From JBKBMT01 sp046295655 (GTDB lineage Bacteria; Pseudomonadota; Alphaproteobacteria; Rhodobacterales; Rhodobacteraceae), in the NCBI GenBank assembly GCA_046295655.1, contig JBKBMT010000014.1, positions 1 to 50,036 on the forward strand: a stretch of 50,036 nt of DNA, read 5' to 3'. A program made the translations under genes and the position numbers. Below, piece by piece: positions 14,352 to 24,354 of this stretch; position 1 is the first letter of the stretch; each line of letters starts with the position of its first letter. Below the pieces are notes generated by a model. The model ran no database searches. It saw nothing but the letters and a program-made list of their open reading frames with translations, and had not been told where the DNA came from.

Positions 14352-15884
14352 ATGAAGGACATCCTGCAGGAGCTTGAGCAGCGCCGCGCCGTGGCCCGGG
14401 CCGGAGGCGGCGAGCGTCGGATCGCCGCTCAGCACGCCAAGGGCAAGCTGACTGCGCGCGAACGGATCGAGCTGCTGCTGGACGAAGGCAGCTTCGAGGA
14501 ATTCGACATGTTCGTGGCTCACCGCTGCACCGATTTCGGCATGGCCTCCGATCGCCCGGCCGGCGACGGGGTGGTGACGGGCTGGGGCACGATCAACGGT
14601 CGCCAGGTCTATGTCTTCAGCCAGGACTTCACCGTGTTCGGCGGCTCGCTGTCCGAAACCCACGCCCAGAAGATCTGCAAGATCATGGATATGGCGATCC
14701 AGAACGGGGCACCCGTGATCGGCATGAACGATTCCGGCGGCGCGCGCATCCAGGAAGGCGTGGCAAGCCTTGCCGGCTATGCCGACGTGTTTCAGCGCAA
14801 CATCATGGCGTCGGGGGTGATCCCGCAGATCAGCCTGATCATGGGCCCTTGCGCCGGTGGGGCCGTCTATTCCCCGGCAATGACCGACTTCATCTTCATG
14901 GTGAAGGATTCGAGCTACATGTTCGTTACCGGCCCCGAGGTGGTCAAGACCGTGACCAACGAGATCGTGACGGCCGAGGAACTTGGTGGCGCCTCGACGC
15001 ACACGCGCAAGTCCTCGGTGGCCGACGGCGCCTATGAGAACGATGTCGAGGCCCTGGCCGAAACCCGCCGGCTGTTCGATTTCCTGCCGCTCAACAACCG
15101 CGACAAGGCCCCGGTGCGGCCGTTCTTCGACGATCCCGCACGCCTGGAGCCGAGCCTCGATTCGCTGGTGCCGGACAACCCCAACCAGCCCTACGACATG
15201 AAGGAGCTGATCCTGAAGGTCGCGGACGAGGGCGACTTCTTCGAGATCCAGAAGGAATTCGCAGCCAACATCATCACCGGCTTCATCCGCCTTGAGGGCC
15301 AGACCGTCGGCGTCGTCGCGAACCAGCCGATGGTGTTGGCGGGCTGCCTTGACATCGACGCCAGCCGCAAGGCGGCGCGGTTCGTGCGGTTCTGCGATGC
15401 CTTCGAGATTCCGATCCTGACCTTCGTCGACGTTCCGGGCTTTCTGCCGGGGACGGGGCAGGAATACGGGGGCGTCATCAAGCATGGGGCAAAGCTGCTG
15501 TTTGCCTACGGCGAGGCGACGGTGCCCAAGGTCACGGTGCTGACCCGCAAGACCTATGGCGGGGCCTATGTCGTCATGTCGTCGAAGCATCTGCGGGGCG
15601 ACTTCAACTATGCCTGGCCCACCGCAGAGATCGCGGTGATGGGGGCGAAGGGCGCGGTCGAGATCCTCTATCGCGGAGAGCTTTCCGATCCCGAAAAGAT
15701 CGCGGCGCGCACCAAGGACTACGAGGACCGCTTCGCCAATCCCTTTGTCGCGGCCGAACGGGGCTTCATCGACGAGGTCATCATGCCGCACTCCACCCGC
15801 CGGCGCGTCTGCCGTGCCTTTGCCAGCCTGCGGAACAAGAAGCTGTCGAACCCCTGGAAGAAGCACGACAACATCCCGCTGTAA
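14352..15884 (+). CDS. pccB: Propionyl-CoA carboxylase, beta (carboxyltransferase) subunit
   Basis: A 510-aa carboxyltransferase that moves CO2 from carboxybiotin to propionyl-CoA, giving methylmalonyl-CoA. The N-terminal and C-terminal crotonase-like halves are complete: DSGGARIQEGVASLAGYADVF and MGPCAGGAVYSPAMTDF (near residues 127-185), VDVPGFLPGTGQEYGGVIKHGAK (near 362) and TRKTYGGAYVVMSSKHL (near 400). The length is typical for PccB. The AUG follows GGGGGGAG at good spacing. PccA, its partner, lies 2.6 kb downstream, separated by small genes and hairpins. The TTTGCAAA box at 14273 suggests ScfR control in response to propionyl-CoA. Confidence 0.95.
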   Translation: MKDILQELEQRRAVARAGGGERRIAAQHAKGKLTARERIELLLDEGSFEEFDMFVAHRCTDFGMASDRPAGDGVVTGWGTINGRQVYVFSQDFTVFGGSLSETHAQKICKIMDMAIQNGAPVIGMNDSGGARIQEGVASLAGYADVFQRNIMASGVIPQISLIMGPCAGGAVYSPAMTDFIFMVKDSSYMFVTGPEVVKTVTNEIVTAEELGGASTHTRKSSVADGAYENDVEALAETRRLFDFLPLNNRDKAPVRPFFDDPARLEPSLDSLVPDNPNQPYDMKELILKVADEGDFFEIQKEFAANIITGFIRLEGQTVGVVANQPMVLAGCLDIDASRKAARFVRFCDAFEIPILTFVDVPGFLPGTGQEYGGVIKHGAKLLFAYGEATVPKVTVLTRKTYGGAYVVMSSKHLRGDFNYAWPTAEIAVMGAKGAVEILYRGELSDPEKIAARTKDYEDRFANPFVAAERGFIDEVIMPHSTRRRVCRAFASLRNKKLSNPWKKHDNIPL

Positions 15885-15892
15885 CAACGGCC

Positions 15893-16651
15893 ATGACAAT
15901 GCGCGCGGACATAGCCGCACTGACCGAAGCGCCCGAGATCGCCGCGCTCGATCTGTCGATGTTCGGCCCGGCCGACGTGGCGAACGTCATCCTGCAGCGG
16001 TCGGAGGTCCTGTTCGACGTTCGACAGGCCGGCGATGTCATCCGCAGCTGGGAAGCCGGCGATCCCGGCCCCTTGCAAGGGCAGGCACGGAGGCTTGGTG
16101 CCGAGGCGGTGAGAAGGGCCGCAGCCGTGATCCTCGCCGAGTATCGCGCCCTCGAGCCGGTCCTGCGCCCGCTGGCACCGCGCCGGATCGCGGACATCGG
16201 CTGTGGCTATGCGTTCTGGGACCTGTTCGCAGCCAGGAGCTTCGGCTCGGATCTGCTCCTGATCGATCTGGAAACGAACGAACGACGGCACTTCGGCTAT
16301 TCGCGCGAGGCCGGTGCCGCCTATTCCAGCCTCGCCGTCGCACGCCAGATGCTGGTGGCGAACGGGATCGCGCCCTCTACGATCCGCACTCTGAACCCCG
16401 CCGTCGAACCGGCCGAAACCGCAGGCCCCGTCGATCTCGCGGTATCCTTCCTGTCCTGCGGCTTCCACTTTCCGGCCGCCACCTATGCCGCATTCCTTCA
16501 GGACGCAGTCGCCCCGTCCGGGGCGGTGATCCTGGACCTGCGGGCGGCGACGGCAGAGGAACAGCTTGCCGCCCTGCCCTTTGCCGCCCGGGTGGAGGAT
16601 CTTCCCTCCCCGCCGAAAGCCAGGCGCGTGCTGCTGCAGAAGGCCCGATGA
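15893..16651 (+). CDS. Class I SAM-dependent methyltransferase-like protein
   Basis: A 252-aa protein with one recognisable feature, the glycine-rich SAM motif RIADIGCGYAFWDL near residues 97-110, with an acidic LLIDLE about 20 residues on. The C-terminal half is Rossmann-like (VDLAVSFLSCGFHFPAATYAAFL, AVILDLRA). The substrate is unknown. It begins 8 nt after pccB and overlaps the next gene by 4 nt, so it is co-transcribed with pccB. No signal peptide is visible, so it is probably cytoplasmic. Confidence 0.6.
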   Translation: MTMRADIAALTEAPEIAALDLSMFGPADVANVILQRSEVLFDVRQAGDVIRSWEAGDPGPLQGQARRLGAEAVRRAAAVILAEYRALEPVLRPLAPRRIADIGCGYAFWDLFAARSFGSDLLLIDLETNERRHFGYSREAGAAYSSLAVARQMLVANGIAPSTIRTLNPAVEPAETAGPVDLAVSFLSCGFHFPAATYAAFLQDAVAPSGAVILDLRAATAEEQLAALPFAARVEDLPSPPKARRVLLQKAR

Positions 16652-17046
16652 CGCGGGCGGCGTGGATCGCACTGGGCCTTGGCCTTGCGGCGCCGGCGGG
16701 CGCCGAAGAAATCGTCGTCCCCTCGGGACAGCCGGTCACGTTGCAGGACGTGATCTGGGGCATCCCCGGGCCGGAGGGGCTGACGGTTCGGTTCCGCTTC
16801 ATCGCGCCCGAGATCGCGCGCGATGGCGGCAGCATCGATTTCGACACGGCCTCGGCGGACATGGAGTATCTTTGCAATACCTACGCGCTGCCGCGGGTCG
16901 AGACGCTGACCGGGCCGACGCCCGAGGAGATCGTGATCGCCTTCTCCGACATTCCGGTGGAGTTCGGCACGATCGCGCCAGAGGCGACGCAGTTCTTCGA
17001 GGCTTTCAGCGTCGAGGACGGCATCTGCATCTTGGAGGCCTTCTGA
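16648..17046 (+). CDS. Secreted DUF6497-like protein
   Basis: A 132-aa protein with a short Sec signal peptide (MTRAAWIALGLGLAAPAGA, then EEIVVPSG). The mature part has the pattern VPSGQPVTLQDVIW, TVRFRFIAPEIAR, MEYLCNTYALPRV and VEDGICILEAF, which I associate with a small Rhodobacterales family (DUF6497). Two cysteines (YLCNT and GICIL) could pair in the periplasm. The start lies in the previous stop (ATGA); a longer in-frame extension upstream is antisense noise. Function is unknown. Confidence 0.68.
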   Translation: MTRAAWIALGLGLAAPAGAEEIVVPSGQPVTLQDVIWGIPGPEGLTVRFRFIAPEIARDGGSIDFDTASADMEYLCNTYALPRVETLTGPTPEEIVIAFSDIPVEFGTIAPEATQFFEAFSVEDGICILEAF

Positions 17047-17096
17047 TGCGGACCCCAGATCTTGCGGCGGACGCCGCTGTGTGGCAATGGGCTGAT

Positions 17097-17132
17097 GCAG
17101 CCCCGCCACATCCCGCGAAAGTGGGGGGCTGC
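17097..17132 (+). terminator. Hairpin after the pccB operon
   Basis: GCAGCCCC-G-CCAC (17097-17109) pairs with GTGGGGGGCTGC (17121-17132): a 12-bp stem with one bulged G and an 11-nt loop. It lies 50 nt after the DUF6497 stop. No U-tract follows, so it may act with Rho or protect the mRNA 3' end. Confidence 0.5.
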
Positions 17133-17254
17133 ACATCGCCGTCACCCGGCCGATCCGGTATCCTTCGCCGCATCGGCCGCGCCCCGGCCGATACCCCAGA
17201 ACCGGCCCGCGGCCCGACATCCGCCGTGGTGGCCACAACAGATCGGAGCAGAGG

Positions 17255-17389
17255 ATGCCCACGCCCGTCCGCGCCATTCTGGCGCTTTCGCTTGTCGCCT
17301 TCATCGCCGCCTGCGCGAAGAAGGAAGAACCCGTCTATATCACCGAACCGGTTCAGTCCGGCCCGGTCTATACCGGCAAGTACAAGTAG
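17255..17389 (+). CDS. Small lipoprotein (44 aa)
   Basis: A 44-aa protein with a lipoprotein signal: positively charged start MPTPVRAIL, a hydrophobic core and lipobox FIAAC at residues 16-20. The mature part is about 25 residues (CAKKEEPVYI, then a Pro-rich VYTGKYK end). GGAGCAGAGG just before the ATG is a strong ribosome binding site. It is followed at once by a GC hairpin, so it looks like a short independent transcript. Lys residues after the lipid Cys fit outer-membrane delivery by the Lol system. Function is unknown. Confidence 0.7.
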   Translation: MPTPVRAILALSLVAFIAACAKKEEPVYITEPVQSGPVYTGKYK

Positions 17390-17396
17390 GGTCCGG

Positions 17397-17418
17397 GGGC
17401 GGGCCGCGCTGCCCGCCC
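17397..17418 (+). terminator. Hairpin after the small lipoprotein gene
   Basis: GGGCGGG (17397-17403), loop of 8 nt, CCCGCCC (17412-17418), starting 8 nt after the lipoprotein stop codon. A 7-bp all-GC stem without a U-tract. Confidence 0.5.
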
Positions 17419-17452
17419 AGACCTGCCTGGCCGTCGCCTGCGGGGGACGGCC

Positions 17453-17845
17453 ATGCTGAAGCACCGTGGCTTTCCCGGGCGCCTGCCCGGAACAGATTAT
17501 CAGTTCACCATCCGCCGCGCCAACAAGGACGGCGCGACACGGATCATCCGCCGCGAACGCTATGCCGACCGCCGTCACGCGGACCGGCTCGCGGACGAGG
17601 CGTTCCTGCGTGCGCTGTGGGAACATTTCGGCGAAACGCCTTTCGAGCGCGGCAATCTGGATGCGGGGCGCCTTTCCTGGCTGTTCGGACGCGAGGTCGT
17701 GCCGGCCGAAGATCCGTTCGACCCGCAGGACTATGCGGCGCTGCTTCGCATCGATCTGCGCCGCGCCCGCCTGTCCTTCCCGGATGTCTTTGCGGATGAC
17801 GCAACGGCACCCGGTTTCGAGGACGAAGCGGAGGATGACGGCTGA
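17453..17845 (+). CDS. Conserved hypothetical protein (130 aa)
   Basis: A soluble, charged 130-aa protein with no signal peptide or transmembrane segment. The start MLKHRGFPGRLPG is basic; a helical, Arg-rich middle (RRERYADRRHADRLADEAFL) leads to an acidic tail (FADDATAPGFEDEAEDDG). Codon use resembles the neighbours, and GGGGGA precedes the ATG. It lies between pccB and pccA. I do not recognise the family. Its stop overlaps the ATG of a possible following frame (TGATG), discussed separately. Confidence 0.6.
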   Translation: MLKHRGFPGRLPGTDYQFTIRRANKDGATRIIRRERYADRRHADRLADEAFLRALWEHFGETPFERGNLDAGRLSWLFGREVVPAEDPFDPQDYAALLRIDLRRARLSFPDVFADDATAPGFEDEAEDDG

Positions 17846-18000
17846 TGTCCGCCGACACCCGGCAGATCCTCGCGCAGGTCCGGCCGGCACGGCCCGTCTC
17901 GCTTGCCGAACGGGGCGCCGTGGCGGATCATATTCGCCGGCGGGGCGTCATGCGTGGTCCTGCCCCGGAGCGTACGATCCGGCACCCTTCCCCAACCTCG
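17845..18000 (+). other. Possible short or decayed coding frame
   Basis: An ATG overlaps the preceding stop codon as TGATG and opens a frame reading MSADTRQILAQVRPARPVSL. It shows protein-like composition for about 35 codons, then runs through a GC hairpin at 18001 with no stop. This could be a frameshifted remnant of a small gene once coupled to its upstream neighbour, or chance. I cannot decide which, and I see no other gene between 17846 and 18140. Confidence 0.25.
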
Positions 18001-18024
18001 CGGCCCGCTCCCGGGGGCGGGCCG
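18001..18024 (+). terminator. Strong GC hairpin
   Basis: CGGCCCGC (18001-18008) and GCGGGCCG (18017-18024) form a perfect 8-bp stem with an 8-nt loop, followed by TCCCTT. It probably ends the upstream transcript before the promoter at 18077. Confidence 0.55.
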
Positions 18025-18076
18025 TCCCTTCCGTGGCAGAGGACCGCCGACTGCGCCTCCTGCGCGCTTTCGTGCT

Positions 18077-18105
18077 TTGACCAATGGAACGGTTTGGCCG
18101 ATAAT
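18077..18105 (+). promoter_or_regulatory. Near-consensus sigma-70 promoter
   Basis: TTGACC (18077-18082), spacer of exactly 17 nt, GATAAT (18100-18105). Transcription would start near 18112, leaving a 29-nt leader before the lipoprotein gene at 18141. It is among the best promoters visible in the window, so that lipoprotein is probably made constitutively and at high level. Confidence 0.7.
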
Positions 18106-18140
18106 TGCAGAACAGAACATCCGAACGGAGGCAGAGCAGG

Positions 18141-18356
18141 ATGCAGAAATACACAGTCGCGGCCGCGCTGGTCGCGGTCACAATGCTGGCGGGCTGTTTC
18201 AACTCGCCGGTCGAACGCACCGTCGGCGGGGCGCTGGCCGGTGCCGTGGTCGCCGACGCGACCGGGGGCAGCAAGACCCGCGGCGCCCTCATCGGCGCCG
18301 TGGCGGGGGGCGTCTCCTGCGGGATCCCCGGCCTGCCGCCCTGCCGCAATTACTGA
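18141..18356 (+). CDS. Glycine-zipper lipoprotein (71 aa)
   Basis: A 71-aa lipoprotein with lipobox LAGC near residues 17-20. The mature protein reads NSPVERTVGGALAGAVVADA then TRGALIGAVAGGVSCGI, a repeated small-residue (glycine-zipper) pattern like that of 17-kDa surface antigen and OsmB-type outer-membrane lipoproteins. Two later cysteines (SCGI and PCRN) may pair. The ATG at 18141 follows AGCAGG, and the gene lies directly behind the strong promoter at 18077 and ahead of a terminator. It is probably an independent, abundant outer-membrane lipoprotein. Its exact role is unknown. Confidence 0.75.
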   Translation: MQKYTVAAALVAVTMLAGCFNSPVERTVGGALAGAVVADATGGSKTRGALIGAVAGGVSCGIPGLPPCRNY

Positions 18357-18369
18357 TAATGACCTGACC

Positions 18370-18440
18370 GGCGGGCCTGCGCCCGCCCGAAACCCTTGCG
18401 CGCCACCCTGGCTCCGGCCGGCGGTGGCGCGTTTCCGTTT
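18370..18440 (+). terminator. Double hairpin terminator ahead of pccA
   Basis: Two stems in tandem. GGCGGGC-CTGC-GCCCGCC spans 18370-18387. CGCGCCACC (18399-18407) pairs with GGTGGCGCG (18423-18431) and is followed by TTTCCGTTT. The second fits an intrinsic terminator for the lipoprotein gene. It leaves only about 30 nt before pccA, so pccA must be transcribed by readthrough or from a promoter inside this stretch. Confidence 0.6.
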
Positions 18441-18469
18441 GCGCCTGTGACCCGACAGAAGGACCGCCC

Positions 18470-20469
<2,000 letters not shown>

Positions 20470-20473
<4 letters not shown>

Positions 20474-20844
20474 ACCGCGTCGCGATCGGCACCCGCTTCG
20501 CCGCGGCCTTCGCGGTCGGCATCGCCGTTGCGGCCGGCGTCGGCTGGATGCTGGCAGTCTCGACCCTGCGCCTTCCGGGCACGACGATACCGATGGCCTA
20601 TCTGGCTGGACCCTTGGCAGGCCTGGCGGCTTTCCAGCTGGCTTTCGGCGCCACCTCGGGCCGGTGGCGCGGGTGGCGGTTCTGGGCCGTCGCGCTGCCG
20701 CTGACCCTTGCGAGCACGGGCGCGGCGCTGGCCTTTGCCCTGGCTCGCGCAGTGCCGATGCTGCCTGCGCTCGCCGTGGCGGGGGCGGTGCTGTTCGCAT
20801 TCGGCCTCTGGGCCGCATGCGGGCAGACCGGGGCGCGGCGATGA
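20470..20844 (+). CDS. Small membrane protein (124 aa)
   Basis: A 124-aa protein with about four hydrophobic helices (FAAAFAVGIAVAAGVGWMLA, AYLAGPLAGLAAFQLAF, WAVALPLTLASTGAALAFAL and LPALAVAGAVLFAFGLWAAC). It begins in the pccA stop codon (ATGA), so it is translated with pccA. Arg-rich loops between helices suggest an inner-membrane protein. I do not recognise the family. Its 3' end is 1 nt from the convergent DUF4174 gene. Confidence 0.6.
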
Positions 20845-20845
20845 C

Positions 20846-21352
20846 CTATCGACCTGCGGGCCGACGCTCCAGCATCTCCTGCCGCCGCAGCGGCCATTTG
20901 TCGATGGTGTTGGCGATCTCTCGCACGTCCCAGGGCGAAGGCTTGCGCAGCTTCACCTCGCCGTCCTTCTCCATGAGAACCAGGCTGAACCCGCGCGGCC
21001 TGAGCCGCGTTCGCGCCGGATTGCGCGCCGCCGGGTCGGTATCGACCACCACGATCACGTCCCGTTCGACCAGGGCCGCAGTGTTCGCCTCGAACAGCCG
21101 CATCTGGCGTTCGAACTGCGGATCTGCCGCGCTGTCGGCGAACACGACGATCGGCCGGCGCTGCCACAGGAAATCCTCCAGCGCGACCTCGGCCGCATCG
21201 ACCGGCCCCCATTCGGCGACCGGCCCGGCTGCACCGGCCTCGTCGACCTGCACGACGGCGATGGACGGCTCGGCCTGCGCGGCAGCGGCCACGTCTTCGG
21301 CCCGGGCGGCCAGCGGAAGCGCGATCAGCGCAAGCGTCAGAAACAGTTTCAT
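20846..21352 (-). CDS. Secreted DUF4174 protein
   Basis: A 168-aa protein with a Sec signal (MKLFLTLALIALPLAARA, then EDVAAA). The mature domain follows the DUF4174 pattern: LEDFLWQRRPIVVFADSAADP near residues 58-78, DVIVVVDTDPAA, and FSLVLMEKDGEVKLRKPSPW plus an EIANTIDKWPLRRQEM tail. This is a thioredoxin-like fold without a CxxC pair, so oxidoreductase activity is unlikely. The start at 21352 was chosen for the signal peptide; an upstream in-frame start at 21433 would overlap mcm. It diverges from mcm across a 68-nt gap. Confidence 0.75.
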   Translation of the reverse strand: MKLFLTLALIALPLAARAEDVAAAAQAEPSIAVVQVDEAGAAGPVAEWGPVDAAEVALEDFLWQRRPIVVFADSAADPQFERQMRLFEANTAALVERDVIVVVDTDPAARNPARTRLRPRGFSLVLMEKDGEVKLRKPSPWDVREIANTIDKWPLRRQEMLERRPAGR

Positions 21353-21420
21353 GCGGCCTCCTGCGCTTTCGATATAGGCGCGGTCGCGGCGAAAACAAAA
21401 GGGTTGCGAAAGGGAAAGCG

Positions 21421-23553
21421 ATGAGCGGGACACTCGAGGACTGGCACCGGCTGGCCGCGAAGGAACTCAAGGGGCGTGCACCCGAAAGCCTGACCTGGAA
21501 CACGCTGGAAGGCATTTCGGTCAAGCCGCTCTATACCGCGGAGGATACCGTGGAGTTGCCGCATATGGGCACGCTTCCGGGCCTTCCGCCCTTTACCCGG
21601 GGCGTGCGTGCGACGATGTATGCCGGCCGGCCCTGGACAATCCGGCAGTATGCAGGCTTCTCGACCGCCGAGGAATCGAACGCCTTCTACCGCAAGGCGC
21701 TCGCCGCCGGGCAGCAGGGCGTCTCGGTCGCCTTCGACCTTGCCACCCACCGCGGCTACGACAGCGACCATCCCCGGGTTGTGGGCGATGTGGGCAAGGC
21801 CGGGGTCGCCATCGACAGCGTCGAGGACATGAAGATCCTCTTCGACGGCATCCCGCTGGAAAAGGTCAGCGTGTCCATGACGATGAACGGGGCCGTGATC
21901 CCGATCCTGGCGAATTTCATCGTCGCCGGCGAGGAACAGGGAGTGGACCGCAGCCTGCTGTCGGGGACGATCCAGAACGACATCCTCAAGGAGTTCATGG
22001 TTCGGAACACCTATGTGTATCCGCCCGAACCCTCGATGCGGATCGTGGCCGACATCATCGAATACACAGCCCGCGAGATGCCGAAGTTCAACTCGATCTC
22101 GATCTCAGGCTACCACATGCAGGAGGCGGGCGCGAACCTGGTGCAGGAGCTGGCCTTCACCCTGGCCGACGGGCGCGAATACGTGCGCGCGGCGCTCGCG
22201 CGGGGGATGAACGTCGATGATTTCGCGGGTCGACTGTCGTTCTTCTTCGCCATCGGCATGAACTTCTTCATGGAGGTCGCCAAGCTGCGCGCAGCGCGGC
22301 TTTTGTGGCACCGGATCATGGCCGAGTTCGAGCCTCGGAAGCCGGAAAGCCTGATGCTGCGCACCCACTGCCAGACCTCGGGCGTCTCGCTGCAGGAACA
22401 GGATCCCTACAACAACGTGGTCCGCACCGCCTATGAGGCGATGGCTGCGGCACTGGGCGGCACGCAGTCGCTGCATACCAACGCGCTGGACGAGGCGATT
22501 GCCCTGCCCACCGAATTCTCGGCCCGGATCGCGCGGAACACCCAGCTGATCCTCCAGGAGGAAACCCAGATCACCCGCGTCGTCGATCCCTTGGCCGGGA
22601 GCTACTACGTCGAGAGGCTGACCCATGATCTGGCCGAAGCCGCCTGGAAGCTCATCGAGGAGGTCGAGGCAATGGGCGGCATGACCAAGGCCGTCGCCTC
22701 CGGCATGCCCAAGCTTCGGATCGAGGAAACCGCAGCCCGCCGGCAGGCCATGATCGACCGCGGCGAAGAGGTGATCGTCGGCGTCAACAAGTATCGCAAG
22801 GACAGCGAGGATCCGATCGACATTCTCGAGATCGACAACGTCCGGGTGCGCGAGGCCCAGATCGCCCGGCTCGAACAGGTGCGCGCCGGACGCGACAACG
22901 CCGCCTGCGAAACCGCCCTTGCCGAAGTGGAGCGGCGGGCGCGCGAGGGCGGCAATCTTCTGGACGCGGCGGTTGCAGCCGCGCGGGCGCGGGCAAGCGT
23001 GGGAGAGATCAGCATGGCGATGGAAAAGGTGTTCGGCCGGCATCGGGCCGAGGTCAGGACGCTGGCCGGGGTCTATGGCGCCGCCTACGAAGGCGACGAA
23101 AGCTTTGCCGCAATCCAGCGCGAGGTCGAGCAGTTCGCCGAGGCCGAGGGCCGGCGCCCCCGGATGCTGGTCGTCAAGATGGGCCAGGACGGGCACGACC
23201 GGGGTGCCAAGGTGATTGCCACAGCCTTCGCGGACATCGGCTTCGACGTCGATGTGGGGCCGCTGTTCCAGACGCCGGAGGAGGCGGCGCAGGACGCGAT
23301 CGACAACGACGTGCATGTGGTCGGCATCTCGTCCCAGGCTGCCGGGCACAAGACGCTGGCGCCCAAGCTGGTCGATGCACTGAAGGCCCAGGGCGCGGGC
23401 GACATCATCGTGATCTGCGGCGGGGTCATACCGCAGCAGGACTACCAGTATCTCTACGACCACGGGGTCAAGGCGATCTTCGGCCCCGGAACCAACATTC
23501 CCGACGCAGCCCGCAACATCCTGTCCCTGATCCGCGCGGCCCGCGCCGGCTGA
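21421..23553 (+). CDS. scpA: Methylmalonyl-CoA mutase
   Basis: A 710-aa adenosylcobalamin enzyme that rearranges (R)-methylmalonyl-CoA to succinyl-CoA, completing propionyl-CoA assimilation. The catalytic barrel contains GVRATMYAGRPWTIRQYAGF near residues 61-80, SVSMTMNGAV and RTHCQTSGVSLQEQDPYNN near 315-333. The C-terminal B12 domain has the base-off motif QDGHDRGAKVIA near 591-602, then GISSQAAGHKTLAP. The full catalytic and cobalamin halves in one chain match the homodimeric type. A possible weak ScfR-like box, GTTGCGAA (six of eight positions), lies at 21403-21410, close to the start. The epimerase and the MeaB chaperone are not in the window. Confidence 0.95.
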   Translation: MSGTLEDWHRLAAKELKGRAPESLTWNTLEGISVKPLYTAEDTVELPHMGTLPGLPPFTRGVRATMYAGRPWTIRQYAGFSTAEESNAFYRKALAAGQQGVSVAFDLATHRGYDSDHPRVVGDVGKAGVAIDSVEDMKILFDGIPLEKVSVSMTMNGAVIPILANFIVAGEEQGVDRSLLSGTIQNDILKEFMVRNTYVYPPEPSMRIVADIIEYTAREMPKFNSISISGYHMQEAGANLVQELAFTLADGREYVRAALARGMNVDDFAGRLSFFFAIGMNFFMEVAKLRAARLLWHRIMAEFEPRKPESLMLRTHCQTSGVSLQEQDPYNNVVRTAYEAMAAALGGTQSLHTNALDEAIALPTEFSARIARNTQLILQEETQITRVVDPLAGSYYVERLTHDLAEAAWKLIEEVEAMGGMTKAVASGMPKLRIEETAARRQAMIDRGEEVIVGVNKYRKDSEDPIDILEIDNVRVREAQIARLEQVRAGRDNAACETALAEVERRAREGGNLLDAAVAAARARASVGEISMAMEKVFGRHRAEVRTLAGVYGAAYEGDESFAAIQREVEQFAEAEGRRPRMLVVKMGQDGHDRGAKVIATAFADIGFDVDVGPLFQTPEEAAQDAIDNDVHVVGISSQAAGHKTLAPKLVDALKAQGAGDIIVICGGVIPQQDYQYLYDHGVKAIFGPGTNIPDAARNILSLIRAARAG

Positions 23554-23613
23554 CCGAGGCGGTTGCCGCCGCGTTGACCCATGGCATTATGGGGCACGAG
23601 TCGGGAGGGGTTC

Positions 23614-24354
23614 ATGCGCGGTCTCGTTCTTGCAGCGCTCATGTGTGTGTCAGGGTTTCCGGCGTGGGCCGCATCTGTCTGCAACCCCGGACGCGGCGCA
23701 GAACTGGTTGTGACGGATGTGCCGCGGGGCGATACGCTGAACCTGCGCTCCGCCCCCGGCAACGAGGGACGCGTGATCGGCACGATCGGCGGGCGCCGCG
23801 ATCCGGTCGTCACGGCAACCGGTCGCGTCGCGATCCTGACCGACACCTGCCGCGTCGCCTGCGAACAGCTGGAGGCCGGCCTGGCCGGGCTTGCGGGGGT
23901 CGTCGAGGACGGCTGCCGCGCAAGGGGGCGGATCTGGTACGAGGTCCAGCCCCGCCGCGGCCCGCGCGGATGGTCCTCGGCGCGGTTCCTGTCGATCCGC
24001 GAGCCGGGCAGGCCGCCCGGCAGGCCGCTTCCCCCGATCATCGCGCCCGAACGTCCTCGCCCGCCTTCGGTCGTGGTCCCGGAGCGGCCGCTGCCCCCCG
24101 GTGTCGGCGGCCAGGGTCCGGGGTTCCGCTATTCCTGCCAGGACGGCGACGCGCTGGTGATGACCGTCGGTCGGGACGTCGCGCGGGTCGAGCAGCGCGA
24201 CGGCACGGTCCTGTTCCTCCAACGCGTGCCGGCCGGCCAGCAGTTTTCCTACAGCACCGACGACCTGGGCGGCGCCGCACTGCGCGGCAACGAACGCGAG
24301 ATCTACTGGCAGGCGCCCGGACGCCGCCCGACGATGTGCTATGGCGCGCGCTGA
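23614..24354 (+). CDS. Periplasmic SH3-like/MliC-like protein
   Basis: A 246-aa exported protein. The signal peptide is MRGLVLAALMCVSGFPAWA, cut before ASVCNPG. Residues about 20-135 form an SH3-like domain (TLNLRSAPGNEGRVIGTIGG, then WYEVQPRRGPRGWSSARFLS). A proline-rich linker with repeats of the PERPLPP type follows. The last 75 residues (YSCQDGDALVMTV, GTVLFLQRVPAGQQFSYS, REIYWQAPG, TMCYG) look like an MliC/lysozyme-inhibitor domain with its two cysteines. Such a protein could bind the cell wall and block lysozyme; this is inference. The ATG at 23614 follows GGGAGGGG, better than an upstream ATG at 23581. It overlaps the convergent GNAT gene by 16 nt. Confidence 0.65.
   Translation: MRGLVLAALMCVSGFPAWAASVCNPGRGAELVVTDVPRGDTLNLRSAPGNEGRVIGTIGGRRDPVVTATGRVAILTDTCRVACEQLEAGLAGLAGVVEDGCRARGRIWYEVQPRRGPRGWSSARFLSIREPGRPPGRPLPPIIAPERPRPPSVVVPERPLPPGVGGQGPGFRYSCQDGDALVMTVGRDVARVEQRDGTVLFLQRVPAGQQFSYSTDDLGGAALRGNEREIYWQAPGRRPTMCYGAR

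Noticed and set aside
16870..16877. TTTGCAAT inside the DUF6497 gene
   Set aside because: It is within coding sequence, differs by one base and has no partner half-site.
21403..21410. ScfR box upstream of methylmalonyl-CoA mutase
   Set aside because: GTTGCGAA matches only six of eight positions and lies too close to the start codon; mentioned only as a weak possibility in the gene entry.
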